11,579 bases of DNA from NCBI GenBank assembly GCA_036003885.1, contig DASYSA010000160.1:1-11579 (forward strand). Reading direction: 5' to 3'. This stretch comes from DASYSA01 sp036003885. Lineage in GTDB: Bacteria > Acidobacteriota > Blastocatellia > UBA7656. Under the pieces are notes generated by a model. The model made no database searches, was not told where the DNA came from, and saw only the letters and a list, made by a program, of their open reading frames with translations. Shown piece by piece: positions 5,246 to 11,579 of the stretch (the stretch's first letter is position 1; every line of letters starts with the position of its first letter). Both the position numbers and the translations under genes were made by a program.

Positions 5246-5274
5246 TTGACGATAGACATCCCGACTACTAGCAT
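5246..5274 (+). promoter_or_regulatory. Candidate sigma-70-like promoter for the M28 peptidase gene
   Basis: TTGACG (5246-5251) and TAGCAT (5269-5274) are separated by 17 bases. The -35 box matches consensus at five of six positions and the -10 box at four of six. It would give a leader of about 165 bases. Promoter consensus in this organism is unknown, so this is tentative. Confidence 0.35.
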
Positions 5275-5449
5275 TGGCCTTCTCGCACACGTTTCGCTGA
5301 AATGTCGGCGAAGCAGGAGCCGTCGGCAGTCCGGCTACAGTTTCCGGCCCAGTGGAATCACGCGTAACGAACTCAGTGAATCAACAGTACACTGCTTTCA
5401 GAACCTGGCTTCACGGCAGCCAGCTATCGCGTTCATCAGGAGGATAAAC

Positions 5450-7123
5450 ATGTTCAGGCGCTCAACAAATGTTTGCTTACTCATTCTCAGTCTTCTTCTG
5501 TCGGGCGTAGGGGTCAGCGCTCAAGGTCCCCAGGAGAAGATCGACCTCGATTCAATCAACAAGATCAAAGATGAAGGGCTAAAACATTCCCAGGTGATGG
5601 AAATCTTGAGCTACATGACCGACGTCTATGGGCCGAGATTGACAGGCTCGCCCAACATCAAAGCGGCCCAGAATTGGGCTAAAGGAAAGCTCTCCGAATG
5701 GGGGCTTCAGAACTCACACCTAGAACCCTGGGGACCTTTCGGTCGCGGCTGGAGCCTCGAGGGCTTCAGCGCAAACGTGACCAACCCTCAGTTCATTCCC
5801 CTCATGGCTTATCCGAGGGCCTGGTCACCGAGCACCAACGGAACCATCCGCGGCAAAGCCATATACCTGGATGCTAAGACAGACGCCGATCTGGACAAGT
5901 ACAAGGGCCAGCTCAAGGGCGCAATCGTATTGATCGCTTCCGCCCGCGAGGTGAAGGCACACTTCACCCCCGAAGGCCGGAGGCTGACGGACGAGGAGTT
6001 GCTGAAGATGGCCAACGCCGATGCGCCTGGAGGGGGCTTCGGCCGCCGGCCCGAACTGACGGCAGAGCAGAAGGCGGCAGCCGATCTCATCAACAAGAAG
6101 TGGCAGATGTGCCAGTCCGAAGGCGCCGCGGTGATTCTCGATCCGGGCCGGGGCGATGGGGGCACGATATTCGTCCAGCAGGTAAATATTCCTACTCCGG
6201 CTGACACTCCATTCGACCAGCGTCCGCGCCCATGGGCTAAGGAAACGACAGGGGTGATCCCGCAACTCGGCGTCGCGGCCGAACATTACAACCGCCTCGT
6301 TCGCATGATCACCAAGGGCGTGCCGGTGCAGCTCGAAGTCAACATAGCCGCTCGGTTCTACGATCAAGACCTGATGAGCTACAACGTCGTAGCCGAGATT
6401 CCGGGGACCGATCTGAAGGACGAGATCGTGATGCTTGGCGCTCACTACGATTCCTGGCACGCGGGGACTGGAGCGACCGACAATGGCGCGGGTTCCGCTG
6501 TCTGCCTCGAGGCAATACGAATACTTCAGTCGCTCGGACTCAAGCCTCGAAGAACGATCCGGGTCGCGCTGTGGAGCGGCGAGGAACAGGGCCTGTTGGG
6601 ATCGCGCGCATACGTGACGGAACACTTTGCAAAGGCGCCGCAACGCGGCGGCGGCGGCGGCGGAGCGGGAGGCGCCGGCGCACAACAAGGCCCGGCCGCA
6701 CCGACGGAAATCAAGCCGGATTACGAAAAGTTTGCCGGGTACTTCAATCTGGACAACGGCACTGGAAAGGTTCGGGGCGTCTACCTGCAGGGTAATGAGG
6801 CGGTGCGGCCAATCTTCAGAGCCTGGCTTGCTCCGTTCAAAGATCTCGGCGCCTCAACGCTGACTATTCAGAACACGGGAGGAACCGATCACCTTTCGTT
6901 TGATGGAGTAGGACTTCCGGGATTCCAGTTCATACAAGACGAGATCGAATACGACACCAGAACGCACCACTCAAACATGGACGTCTACGACCGCATTCAG
7001 GAAGACGACATGAGGCAGGCGGCAACGATCATGGCCGCATTCGTTTACAACACCGCGATGCGCGACAAGAAGCTTCCGCGCAAGCTACTGCCGGGTCAGG
7101 CTCAGGCTCAGTCCGGCCGATAG
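5450..7123 (+). CDS. Secreted M28-family metallopeptidase
   Basis: A 557-residue zinc peptidase. The start ATG is six bases after a perfect AGGAGG. Residues 1-25 are a signal peptide (basic MFRRS, then a leucine-rich core, cleavage near VSA-QG), so it acts in the periplasm or outside. A PA-like inserted region (about 110-300) precedes the catalytic fold. The co-catalytic zinc set is visible: H332 (GAHYDSW), D344 (TDNGAG), E378-E379 (GEEQG), D435 (LDNGTG) and H507 (THHSNMD). By analogy with M28 aminopeptidases, E378 is the general base and the others bind zinc. A glycine-rich, low-complexity loop (about 399-417) interrupts the catalytic domain. Family members remove N-terminal residues or act as carboxypeptidases; the specificity here is not deducible. 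A GC-rich hairpin follows the stop codon. Confidence 0.93.
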   Translation: MFRRSTNVCLLILSLLLSGVGVSAQGPQEKIDLDSINKIKDEGLKHSQVMEILSYMTDVYGPRLTGSPNIKAAQNWAKGKLSEWGLQNSHLEPWGPFGRGWSLEGFSANVTNPQFIPLMAYPRAWSPSTNGTIRGKAIYLDAKTDADLDKYKGQLKGAIVLIASAREVKAHFTPEGRRLTDEELLKMANADAPGGGFGRRPELTAEQKAAADLINKKWQMCQSEGAAVILDPGRGDGGTIFVQQVNIPTPADTPFDQRPRPWAKETTGVIPQLGVAAEHYNRLVRMITKGVPVQLEVNIAARFYDQDLMSYNVVAEIPGTDLKDEIVMLGAHYDSWHAGTGATDNGAGSAVCLEAIRILQSLGLKPRRTIRVALWSGEEQGLLGSRAYVTEHFAKAPQRGGGGGGAGGAGAQQGPAAPTEIKPDYEKFAGYFNLDNGTGKVRGVYLQGNEAVRPIFRAWLAPFKDLGASTLTIQNTGGTDHLSFDGVGLPGFQFIQDEIEYDTRTHHSNMDVYDRIQEDDMRQAATIMAAFVYNTAMRDKKLPRKLLPGQAQAQSGR

Positions 7124-7151
7124 TTACATTTCCATCTTGTCTTTAGGTTCC

Positions 7152-7183
7152 AGGGCGGGCGGCCATTATCGGGCGCCCGCCCT
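7152..7183 (+). terminator. GC-rich hairpin after the M28 peptidase gene
   Basis: AGGGCGGGCG (7152-7161) pairs perfectly with 7174-7183 around a 12-base loop, 28 bases after the stop codon. The following bases CGCTTCTTC are only mildly T-rich. It is terminator-like, and the amidohydrolase gene starts 35 bases later. Confidence 0.55.
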
Positions 7184-7218
7184 CGCTTCTTCAATGAGCC
7201 GGCCCGCTAAGAGAAGTC

Positions 7219-8085
7219 ATGTCGACGGAGACGCCTATGCCCAAAGCGATAGACATGCATGTTCATCTTCCAACGATCAGTTTTCTGGACGGCGCGATCA
7301 GGCCCTATCGGCTGATGGCTGAGAAGTTCTTCCGGAACACTGTGTCGATTCGCGAAATGGACGAAGTTGCTCGTCTGTACGAGGAACTGGACATCATCGG
7401 CGTACTGCTCGCGTGGGACGCTGAAACGGCGACGGGCTTGCCTCCTCTGACCAACGACGAGGTTGCCGATATCGTGAAAACCTATCCTGGGCGGTTCATC
7501 GGGTTTGCCTCCGTCGACCCGTGGAAAGCCGAACGAGCCGTCCACGAGATGGAGCGTGCAATCACCGAGCTGGGCATGAGAGGTGCGAAGTTTCATCCGG
7601 GAATTCAGGCGTTCTATCCCAACGACACTCGTTTCTATCCGCTATACGAGAAGATCACGTCTCTCGGAGTGCCGGCGCTCTTTCACACCGGCACGAACGG
7701 ACTGGGAGCAGGGGCGCCGGGTGGAATGGGCATCAAGATGGACTATACGCGTCCGATCTATCTGGACTTCGTCGCTGCCGATTTTCCGGAGCTCACGATC
7801 ATAGGCGCGCATCCGGCATGGCCCTGGCACGAAGAGATGCTGGCAATCATCGGCCACAAGTCTAATGTGTTTATGGATCTATCGGGCTGGTTGCCCAGAT
7901 ACATACCGAAACAGATAATGGACGAGGCCCGGACGCGACTGCAGGATCGGATCATGTTCGGAAGCGACTACCCGTTCATAGAGCCTGGACGTTGGCTGGG
8001 AGACTTCGACATCCTTGAGGGGTTTTCGACTCCGGTGCGGGAGAAGATTCTTTATGGCAATGCGGCTCGCATTCTGAAGCTGTAA
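7219..8085 (+). CDS. Amidohydrolase_2-family metal-dependent hydrolase or decarboxylase
   Basis: A 288-residue TIM-barrel protein of the amidohydrolase-related group (COG2159 type), predicted cytoplasmic. Metal and active-site marks in order are D12-x-H14-x-H16 (DMHVH), K124 and H126 in GAKFHPG, H156 in FHTG, H198 in GAHPAWPW, and D250 in GSDYP. The C-terminal YGNAARIL is typical for the family. Members include ACMS decarboxylase, gamma-resorcylate decarboxylase and 4-oxalomesaconate hydratase relatives; sequence alone does not pick among them. ATG 7219 has only a weak upstream purine stretch placed too close. In-frame ATG 7237 has GGAG eight bases upstream and begins MPKAIDMHVH, so the true start may be 7237. 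The gene follows the peptidase gene by 95 bases, with a hairpin between. Confidence 0.9.
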   Translation: MSTETPMPKAIDMHVHLPTISFLDGAIRPYRLMAEKFFRNTVSIREMDEVARLYEELDIIGVLLAWDAETATGLPPLTNDEVADIVKTYPGRFIGFASVDPWKAERAVHEMERAITELGMRGAKFHPGIQAFYPNDTRFYPLYEKITSLGVPALFHTGTNGLGAGAPGGMGIKMDYTRPIYLDFVAADFPELTIIGAHPAWPWHEEMLAIIGHKSNVFMDLSGWLPRYIPKQIMDEARTRLQDRIMFGSDYPFIEPGRWLGDFDILEGFSTPVREKILYGNAARILKL

Positions 8086-8090
8086 GATCT

Positions 8091-8228
8091 AATCCGCAGA
8101 TTACACCAATTCGATCCGCAGATTACGCAGATTTCGCAGAAGAAGAAAGACAAAAACGAATGAGCTGTCGATTCGCTCCACTAGCGTCCGTTGTTCTTCA
8201 TCTGTGTCATCTGCGTAATCTGCGGATC
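8091..8228. repeat. Nonamer-repeat inverted element between convergent genes
   Basis: Bases 8113-8132 are perfectly complementary to 8209-8228 (20 bp), separated by a 76-base core. Arms consist of 9-base units such as GCAGATTAC and CATCTGCGT. A further partial copy (AATCCGCAGATTACA) lies just left at 8095-8109. It fills the gap between the ends of the amidohydrolase (+) and exported protein (-) genes. The long loop and missing T-tract argue against an ordinary terminator. Confidence 0.85.
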
Positions 8229-8237
8229 AATCCCCGG

Positions 8238-9218
8238 TCAGGAATGGCCAGCACGTAGCACTTCTGCCAGCACCTCCGCGGACAAGTTGCCGGTGATCTT
8301 CACATCCACATCTACTCCGGTGATTGTCACGGACTTGAGTGTCTCCGCGATGGCTTTCCCCTTTTGATCGCCGACTCCTGCACCAAGGAACCCCCTGGCC
8401 ATGCCGAGCAGTCCGTTGAGTGAATCTGCTATAGATTTGGCGTGCTCCGCCGTGTCGCTGCGCAGAGTCACGTTGAGATCGACCCCGGACGTGACATCGA
8501 TCGCTCCGAAAGCCATCGAGATCGTGGAGAAATCAGGCAACGGCAGTTCGCTCGTCTTAATTGATCCCATCATTCCGGAAGTCAACATTATCGCGAACCT
8601 GGCGGCCGCTGTCGGATTCTGCGCCAGCGCGGCTCCCAATTTTTCATTCTGAGCCACGCTCGGCCGCTGCCCGGTCTTCACATCGATCGAGGCGCGGACA
8701 CTCGCAGGAGGCCCTGCGACCACGATCCCGTCCTCGTAAAACACGAACGAAGCGTCGAAATTCTCGGGGCCGGATTTCTTTGACTCGGCTGCGATTCCCT
8801 TGACGGTGTAGATGTCGAAGTTCTTGTATTTCTCAGAGGTGAGCTTAACCTTCTGGTCGCCTCGCAAACGAGCAAGCAGGTCGTTCTGGTTGAACGCGCC
8901 ATTCGCTGCGACGACGGCGTCTTTGCCCCCGCCATCCTGGAAAACGACCGCAACTGTGCTGATGTCGGTTAGCTTCACGCCAATCTCAGACATCTCAGAT
9001 TGCATGTGTTCCAGGGCTCCTTTGGCCGGATCGTGTGACGAGATTGTCGCCCAAAGGCTGCTCGAGATTATTTTCTTAACATCCAGGACGAAGACAGTGT
9101 TACCGTCAGGCAGGAACCGCAACAGATCGTTGCTTTCGGGCGCCGCGGGCCTGGCCCAACCCACGCTCAGAGTCAACCCTGCAACCAACGCTAACACCGC
9201 AACAGCTTTACTCTTCAT
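8238..9218 (-). CDS. Exported protein of unknown function
   Basis: A 326-residue protein beginning MKSKAVAVLALVAGLTLSVGW, a signal peptide with a likely cleavage after WA (22) or ARPA. The mature part starts with LLRFLPDGNTVFVLDVKKI, a layout seen in many exported acidobacterial-type proteins annotated as hypothetical. No catalytic motif, cysteine pair or second membrane segment is visible. The mature region alternates beta-rich stretches (STVAVVFQDG, ASFVFYEDGIVVAG, VTITGVDVDVKITG) with helices. I chose ATG 9218 because AAGGGAG stands about five bases upstream and a perfect TATAAT box lies at 9306-9301. The longer frame to 9341 would start upstream of that promoter and adds a charged, non-signal tail. 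The function is unknown and it stands alone, convergent with the amidohydrolase gene. Confidence 0.82.
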   Translation of the reverse strand: MKSKAVAVLALVAGLTLSVGWARPAAPESNDLLRFLPDGNTVFVLDVKKIISSSLWATISSHDPAKGALEHMQSEMSEIGVKLTDISTVAVVFQDGGGKDAVVAANGAFNQNDLLARLRGDQKVKLTSEKYKNFDIYTVKGIAAESKKSGPENFDASFVFYEDGIVVAGPPASVRASIDVKTGQRPSVAQNEKLGAALAQNPTAAARFAIMLTSGMMGSIKTSELPLPDFSTISMAFGAIDVTSGVDLNVTLRSDTAEHAKSIADSLNGLLGMARGFLGAGVGDQKGKAIAETLKSVTITGVDVDVKITGNLSAEVLAEVLRAGHS

Positions 9219-9300
9219 AACGACTCCCTTTTCCCTCTTCTTTCGTTTTCCACCCGCATCCGACTCTTCTGCCGGCGGAGGATTGTCATTTTTGGTGCTA

Positions 9301-9329
9301 ATTATACTCTCTGGCTCAGGGCACATGAA
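9301..9329 (-). promoter_or_regulatory. Promoter of the exported-protein gene
   Basis: On the minus strand a perfect TATAAT occupies 9306-9301. A weak -35 candidate TTCATG lies 17 bases upstream at 9329-9324. The predicted transcript start is near 9294, leaving a leader of about 75 bases to ATG 9218. Confidence 0.5.
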
Positions 9330-9579
9330 ACCTCTCCGCACCCCGCCGGAACATTCTCAGAGCAGTTTGCCATTCACTCACAATACGCAGGGCTACGGCC
9401 GGCGAATGCAATAATCTCGTCGAGAGGCGAGCCATTCGCTAGACTAACCCCGTGGAACGGGTTACGGGAACAGAACTTTATTCTGAGGGGCTGCGACCTG
9501 CCGTGATACAATGAGGTCGCAGACTTGGAGGAAACAGCAGTCGTTTCACTAAAGGCAAGGCCGCAGATAGTTGGTTCAA

Positions 9580-9696
9580 ATGAGTGAAGTCGATCGCCCA
9601 TTGGCTGCTTCATTCCTGGGATTGCTTGTTTGCCTCACGATAGTGAATGTGCTATATGATGGCTTCACTTTGTTTCCAGTTTACGTCTCGCGATGA
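9580..9696 (+). CDS. Possible small membrane protein (38 residues)
   Basis: ATG 9580 opens a 38-residue frame starting MSEVDRPLAASFLGLL, with one hydrophobic stretch over roughly residues 8-25, ending at TGA 9694. It could be a single-pass small membrane protein. There is no clear Shine-Dalgarno sequence, no recognisable family, and a promoter candidate overlaps it, so it may be chance. Confidence 0.22.
   Translation: MSEVDRPLAASFLGLLVCLTIVNVLYDGFTLFPVYVSR
9630..9658 (+). promoter_or_regulatory. Weak promoter candidate for the TPR gene
   Basis: TTGCCT (9630-9635) and TATATG (9653-9658) are 17 bases apart, and TGC just before the -10 box gives an extended -10 look. Each box matches four of six consensus positions. 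The leader would be about 170 bases and would include the hairpin at 9705-9730. Confidence 0.28.
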
Positions 9697-9704
9697 AGGT
9701 TTCG

Positions 9705-9730
9705 GGTTGGAGCGAAAGACCGCTCCGACC
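9705..9730 (+). other. 10-bp hairpin in the leader of the TPR gene
   Basis: GGTTGGAGCG (9705-9714) pairs with CGCTCCGACC (9721-9730), with one G-U pair, around the loop AAAGAC. No T-tract follows. It lies about 100 bases before the TPR start codon and could be a regulatory RNA element; no known family is recognised. Confidence 0.45.
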
Positions 9731-9833
9731 GCTGGTAGCAATGGAATAAAGAAAGGGGGCGGAAGAGACCTGCGGCTTTCAGCCTTCCGGTCCCGATGAT
9801 CTGCCGGTCGCATACGGATAACGACGGATAGAC

Positions 9834-11081
9834 ATGATTTTTTGCCAACAGTGCACTCATCCGAACTCATACGACCGAGAGACCTGCAGCTCGTGCGGAA
9901 CGCGTCTGATGATCATCACCAGCACTCGCACAGCTGCCGCTTACGGCGGGGTGGAAAGCCTTCTCAGACCTACGATCGAAGAGCACTTGCTCGAGCGTAT
10001 CAGCGCTCTGGAATCAACTCTTCAGCGCGCGAACGACCGGATCGAGATAGTGTTGGACCTGGTGCATCGTCAGGCGACAACTGGACTCTACGACCACGCG
10101 ATGCTTGACGCACTGGTAGAGCACCTGTCCGAGCGAGGCGCGGTTGAAGGCGGGAAGCTTGAAACCCTGTGGCGCGATCGGATAGCCGAACACAATGAAG
10201 AAGTCAGCGAGCAGGAGCGATTCGAACACTCTCTCGAACGGGTAATCGGAGCGTTCAGCGGCGAGAACTTTGACCTGTTTGCGCGATTGCTCGACACCGG
10301 GGCTGACCTGATTGTGGAGGGCAACTCCAAGCGAGGGATTCGCTATTTCGAGAAGGCATTGGTGCTCGACCCCTCCAACTCTGTGCTGGCATTTTTTGTT
10401 GGGGATTATTTCTTCCGCGCCAACAAGCCGGAGCTGGCTCGCGCCTATCTCGAGCGGGCTGTTTGCCTGAGCGCCGACCATTATCTCGCGATACTGATGC
10501 TCGGAGTGATCTGCGGTGACGATGGCGACCTTGCGTCAGCCAAGCGCTATTTGAGTCGAGCATTGAAGATCAGGAAAAACTCCTTCACCGCGCATTATGG
10601 CCTGGGACGAATTCTTGTCAGTGAAGGAAGACTCCGCGAAGCGATATCCCACTTCAAACGGGCGCTTACGCTCAAGCCAACTCCCGAGATGTACTACGTC
10701 GTCGGCCGCGCCTATCTTGAAGACGGCCGTACCGAAATTGCTGTGCGCCATCTCCGCCGTTGCATCGAGCTCGACCCTAAGTTTGACGCCGCGCTTTACC
10801 ATCTTGGACTGATCTATCTCAGAAAGGATGAAGTGATCCTTGCGCGGGAGCACTTCAGAGCCGCGTACGAAATCAATCCGCGCGAATCCAGATACCGGGC
10901 CGCGCTGCGGGCGCGCAAAGCCGGGCAGCTTGCTCCGCTTCCGGTGTTCGGGCGAGCTGCCGTCTCCAGCCGCAAGGTTGTCACGAGCGGAGATGTTCGG
11001 CTGGCCGAACTCCTTAGAAGCGACCTGCTGGATTCCCAGGCGGCGGCGTCCGATGTGAGAAAGAGTCAGAAGCGGGGATGA
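9834..11081 (+). CDS. Zinc-ribbon, coiled-coil and TPR protein
   Basis: A 415-residue protein with no signal peptide. It starts with a small zinc ribbon (C4-x2-C7 and C18-x2-C21, CQQCTHPNSYDRETCSSCG). A predicted coiled coil follows at about 48-80 (LLERISALESTLQRANDRIE), then a charged helical region (100-140). About six tetratricopeptide repeats span roughly 148-349, with typical endings such as YFEKALVLDP, YLSRALKIRK, HFKRALTLKP and HLRRCIELDP. The basic C-terminal tail (360-415) looks disordered. TPRs bind partner proteins, and the zinc ribbon plus coiled coil suggest an assembly or oligomerising scaffold; the partner is unknown. The ATG is preceded only by GGA about five bases upstream, a weak ribosome site. 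It stands alone on this strand and is convergent with a small gene after a 47-base gap. Confidence 0.85.
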   Translation: MIFCQQCTHPNSYDRETCSSCGTRLMIITSTRTAAAYGGVESLLRPTIEEHLLERISALESTLQRANDRIEIVLDLVHRQATTGLYDHAMLDALVEHLSERGAVEGGKLETLWRDRIAEHNEEVSEQERFEHSLERVIGAFSGENFDLFARLLDTGADLIVEGNSKRGIRYFEKALVLDPSNSVLAFFVGDYFFRANKPELARAYLERAVCLSADHYLAILMLGVICGDDGDLASAKRYLSRALKIRKNSFTAHYGLGRILVSEGRLREAISHFKRALTLKPTPEMYYVVGRAYLEDGRTEIAVRHLRRCIELDPKFDAALYHLGLIYLRKDEVILAREHFRAAYEINPRESRYRAALRARKAGQLAPLPVFGRAAVSSRKVVTSGDVRLAELLRSDLLDSQAAASDVRKSQKRG

Positions 11082-11128
11082 CAGCCTGCGCAGATGGGGT
11101 TAAGTTCAGCCACAGGCATCTCTTTTCT

Positions 11129-11389
11129 TCAATGCGCGGTCGCGCTCTCGTGAGAGCGGCTGCCGTTAGGTAAGACTGACACAATTCGCGATGTTGTTTC
11201 AAACGCCTCACTTGTGTCGTTGGTCAGGCTATAAATGTCGAAGCCGAATGAGTCGAGGTAGGTTGCCAGATCATTGCTCGATGAAATGTACAGGACGGGA
11301 TCGTGCCCGTAGTAGTCTGTGATCTCAAGGAGCCGCTCGATGACCTCGACGGGCGAAAATGTTCTCGCTGGATCCCGGAAGCTAGCCAT
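11129..11389 (-). CDS. Small protein of unknown function (86 residues)
   Basis: A strong AAAGGAG six bases before the ATG supports this as a real gene. The protein starts MASFRDPARTFSPVEVIERL and continues with YYGHDPVLYISSSNDLATYL, a mixed helix/strand layout of a small soluble domain. There is no signal peptide, membrane segment or cysteine. I recognise no family. The last 15 or so residues are polar and probably disordered. It is convergent with the TPR gene. Its upstream 190 bases (11390-11579) show no other gene and no convincing promoter. Confidence 0.65.
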   Translation of the reverse strand: MASFRDPARTFSPVEVIERLLEITDYYGHDPVLYISSSNDLATYLDSFGFDIYSLTNDTSEAFETTSRIVSVLPNGSRSHESATAH

Positions 11390-11579
11390 CTCAAACTCCT
11401 TTCATCTGCTCTATACGCGCCGCAACTCGATTTAGTTTTGATCGGCCGCTCTTATCAGATGCCGCAAGGGCTGCCAAAGTTTGTTTTACCGTGCTTTTAA
11501 CAAAGAACTCCGCTATCTGACTGCTGCTGCGCAACTGAAGAACGTGGCATCCTGCGCAACTTGCGGTTTGTAAATCTAG

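Larger units (their letters stand above)
5065..5449. other. Divergent intergenic region between murL and the M28 peptidase gene
   Basis: This 385-base stretch holds the nonamer repeat element near murL, one candidate promoter for the peptidase gene (5246-5274), and the peptidase ribosome binding site AGGAGG at 5438-5443. I see no further gene. An open frame reaching back to 5246 is only the upstream extension of the peptidase frame and lacks a start signal. Confidence 0.6.
9219..9833. other. 615-base divergent intergenic region with hairpins
   Basis: The region separates the exported-protein gene (-) and the TPR gene (+). It contains the TATAAT promoter near 9301, a chain of inverted repeats (9448-9460; 9491-9499 with 9514-9522; 9705-9714 with 9721-9730), a possible 38-codon ORF (9580-9696) and a weak promoter candidate at 9630-9658. 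I recognise no known riboswitch or structured RNA. A minus-strand frame at 9613-9374 lacks family-like sequence and is not called. Confidence 0.5.

Noticed and set aside
5825..6688. Long minus-strand frame opposite the M28 peptidase gene
   Set aside because: It is a shadow of a gene with clear zinc motifs and a signal peptide on the plus strand; no motifs of its own.
9219..9341. Longer start for the exported protein (frame to 9341)
   Set aside because: It adds a charged tail ahead of a clear signal peptide and would start upstream of the TATAAT box; ATG 9218 has a good ribosome site.
9374..9613. Minus-strand 79-residue frame in the divergent region
   Set aside because: No family-like sequence or ribosome site, and it overlaps several inverted repeats.
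1..11579. CRISPR array, insertion sequence or prophage
   Set aside because: The repeats have no regular spacers of 30-40 bases, and there is no transposase, integrase, cas or phage structural gene in the window.

Overview
The window reads as chromosomal DNA of a moderately GC-rich, probably Gram-negative bacterium. Secreted M28 peptidase and exported-protein genes, a MurD2/MurL-type cell-wall gene pair, and abundant intergenic inverted arrays of 7- and 9-base repeats (TTCGAAT, TTCGCAA, CACGAATTA and GCAGATTAC types) fit Acidobacteriota, perhaps the Blastocatellia. That placement is an inference from gene style and repeats and is not proven. No phage, plasmid or insertion-sequence gene is visible.

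Layout. Positions 1-894 hold a plus-strand tRNA cluster: the 3' end of one tRNA, then Gln(TTG), Ala(TGC), Arg(TCT), Arg(TCG), Thr(TGT), Gly(TCC) and Val(TAC). Every complete tRNA has U at the wobble position. Arg(TCG) has an abnormal D-loop/T-loop pair, and Val(TAC) has C33 and a G1-U72 end pair. The longer spacers are filled with heptamer repeat arrays. Positions 903-1003 are a long inverted repeat just upstream of an HNH endonuclease gene (1019-1567). That gene is followed by a 14-bp hairpin over its stop codon and by a small conserved gene of unknown function (1612-2064).

On the minus strand, 5064-2116 encodes what I read as MurL (glycopeptidyl-glutamate epimerase) followed by MurD2 (UDP-MurNAc-L-Ala:L-Glu ligase). 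Together they put D-glutamate into peptidoglycan by adding L-Glu to the precursor and then inverting it, instead of using MurI plus classical MurD.

Positions 5450-7123 encode a secreted M28 metallopeptidase and 7219-8085 an amidohydrolase_2-family enzyme. A 20-bp perfect inverted repeat lies between the convergent amidohydrolase gene and an exported protein of unknown function (9218-8238, minus), which has a TATAAT box upstream. A 615-base divergent region with several hairpins and one doubtful small ORF leads to a zinc-ribbon/coiled-coil/TPR protein (9834-11081). A small minus-strand gene of unknown function (11389-11129) ends the window.

Apart from the MurL/MurD2 pair, the genes do not form an obvious common pathway. 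The most unusual material is the tRNA cluster and the architecturally similar but sequence-distinct repeat elements.
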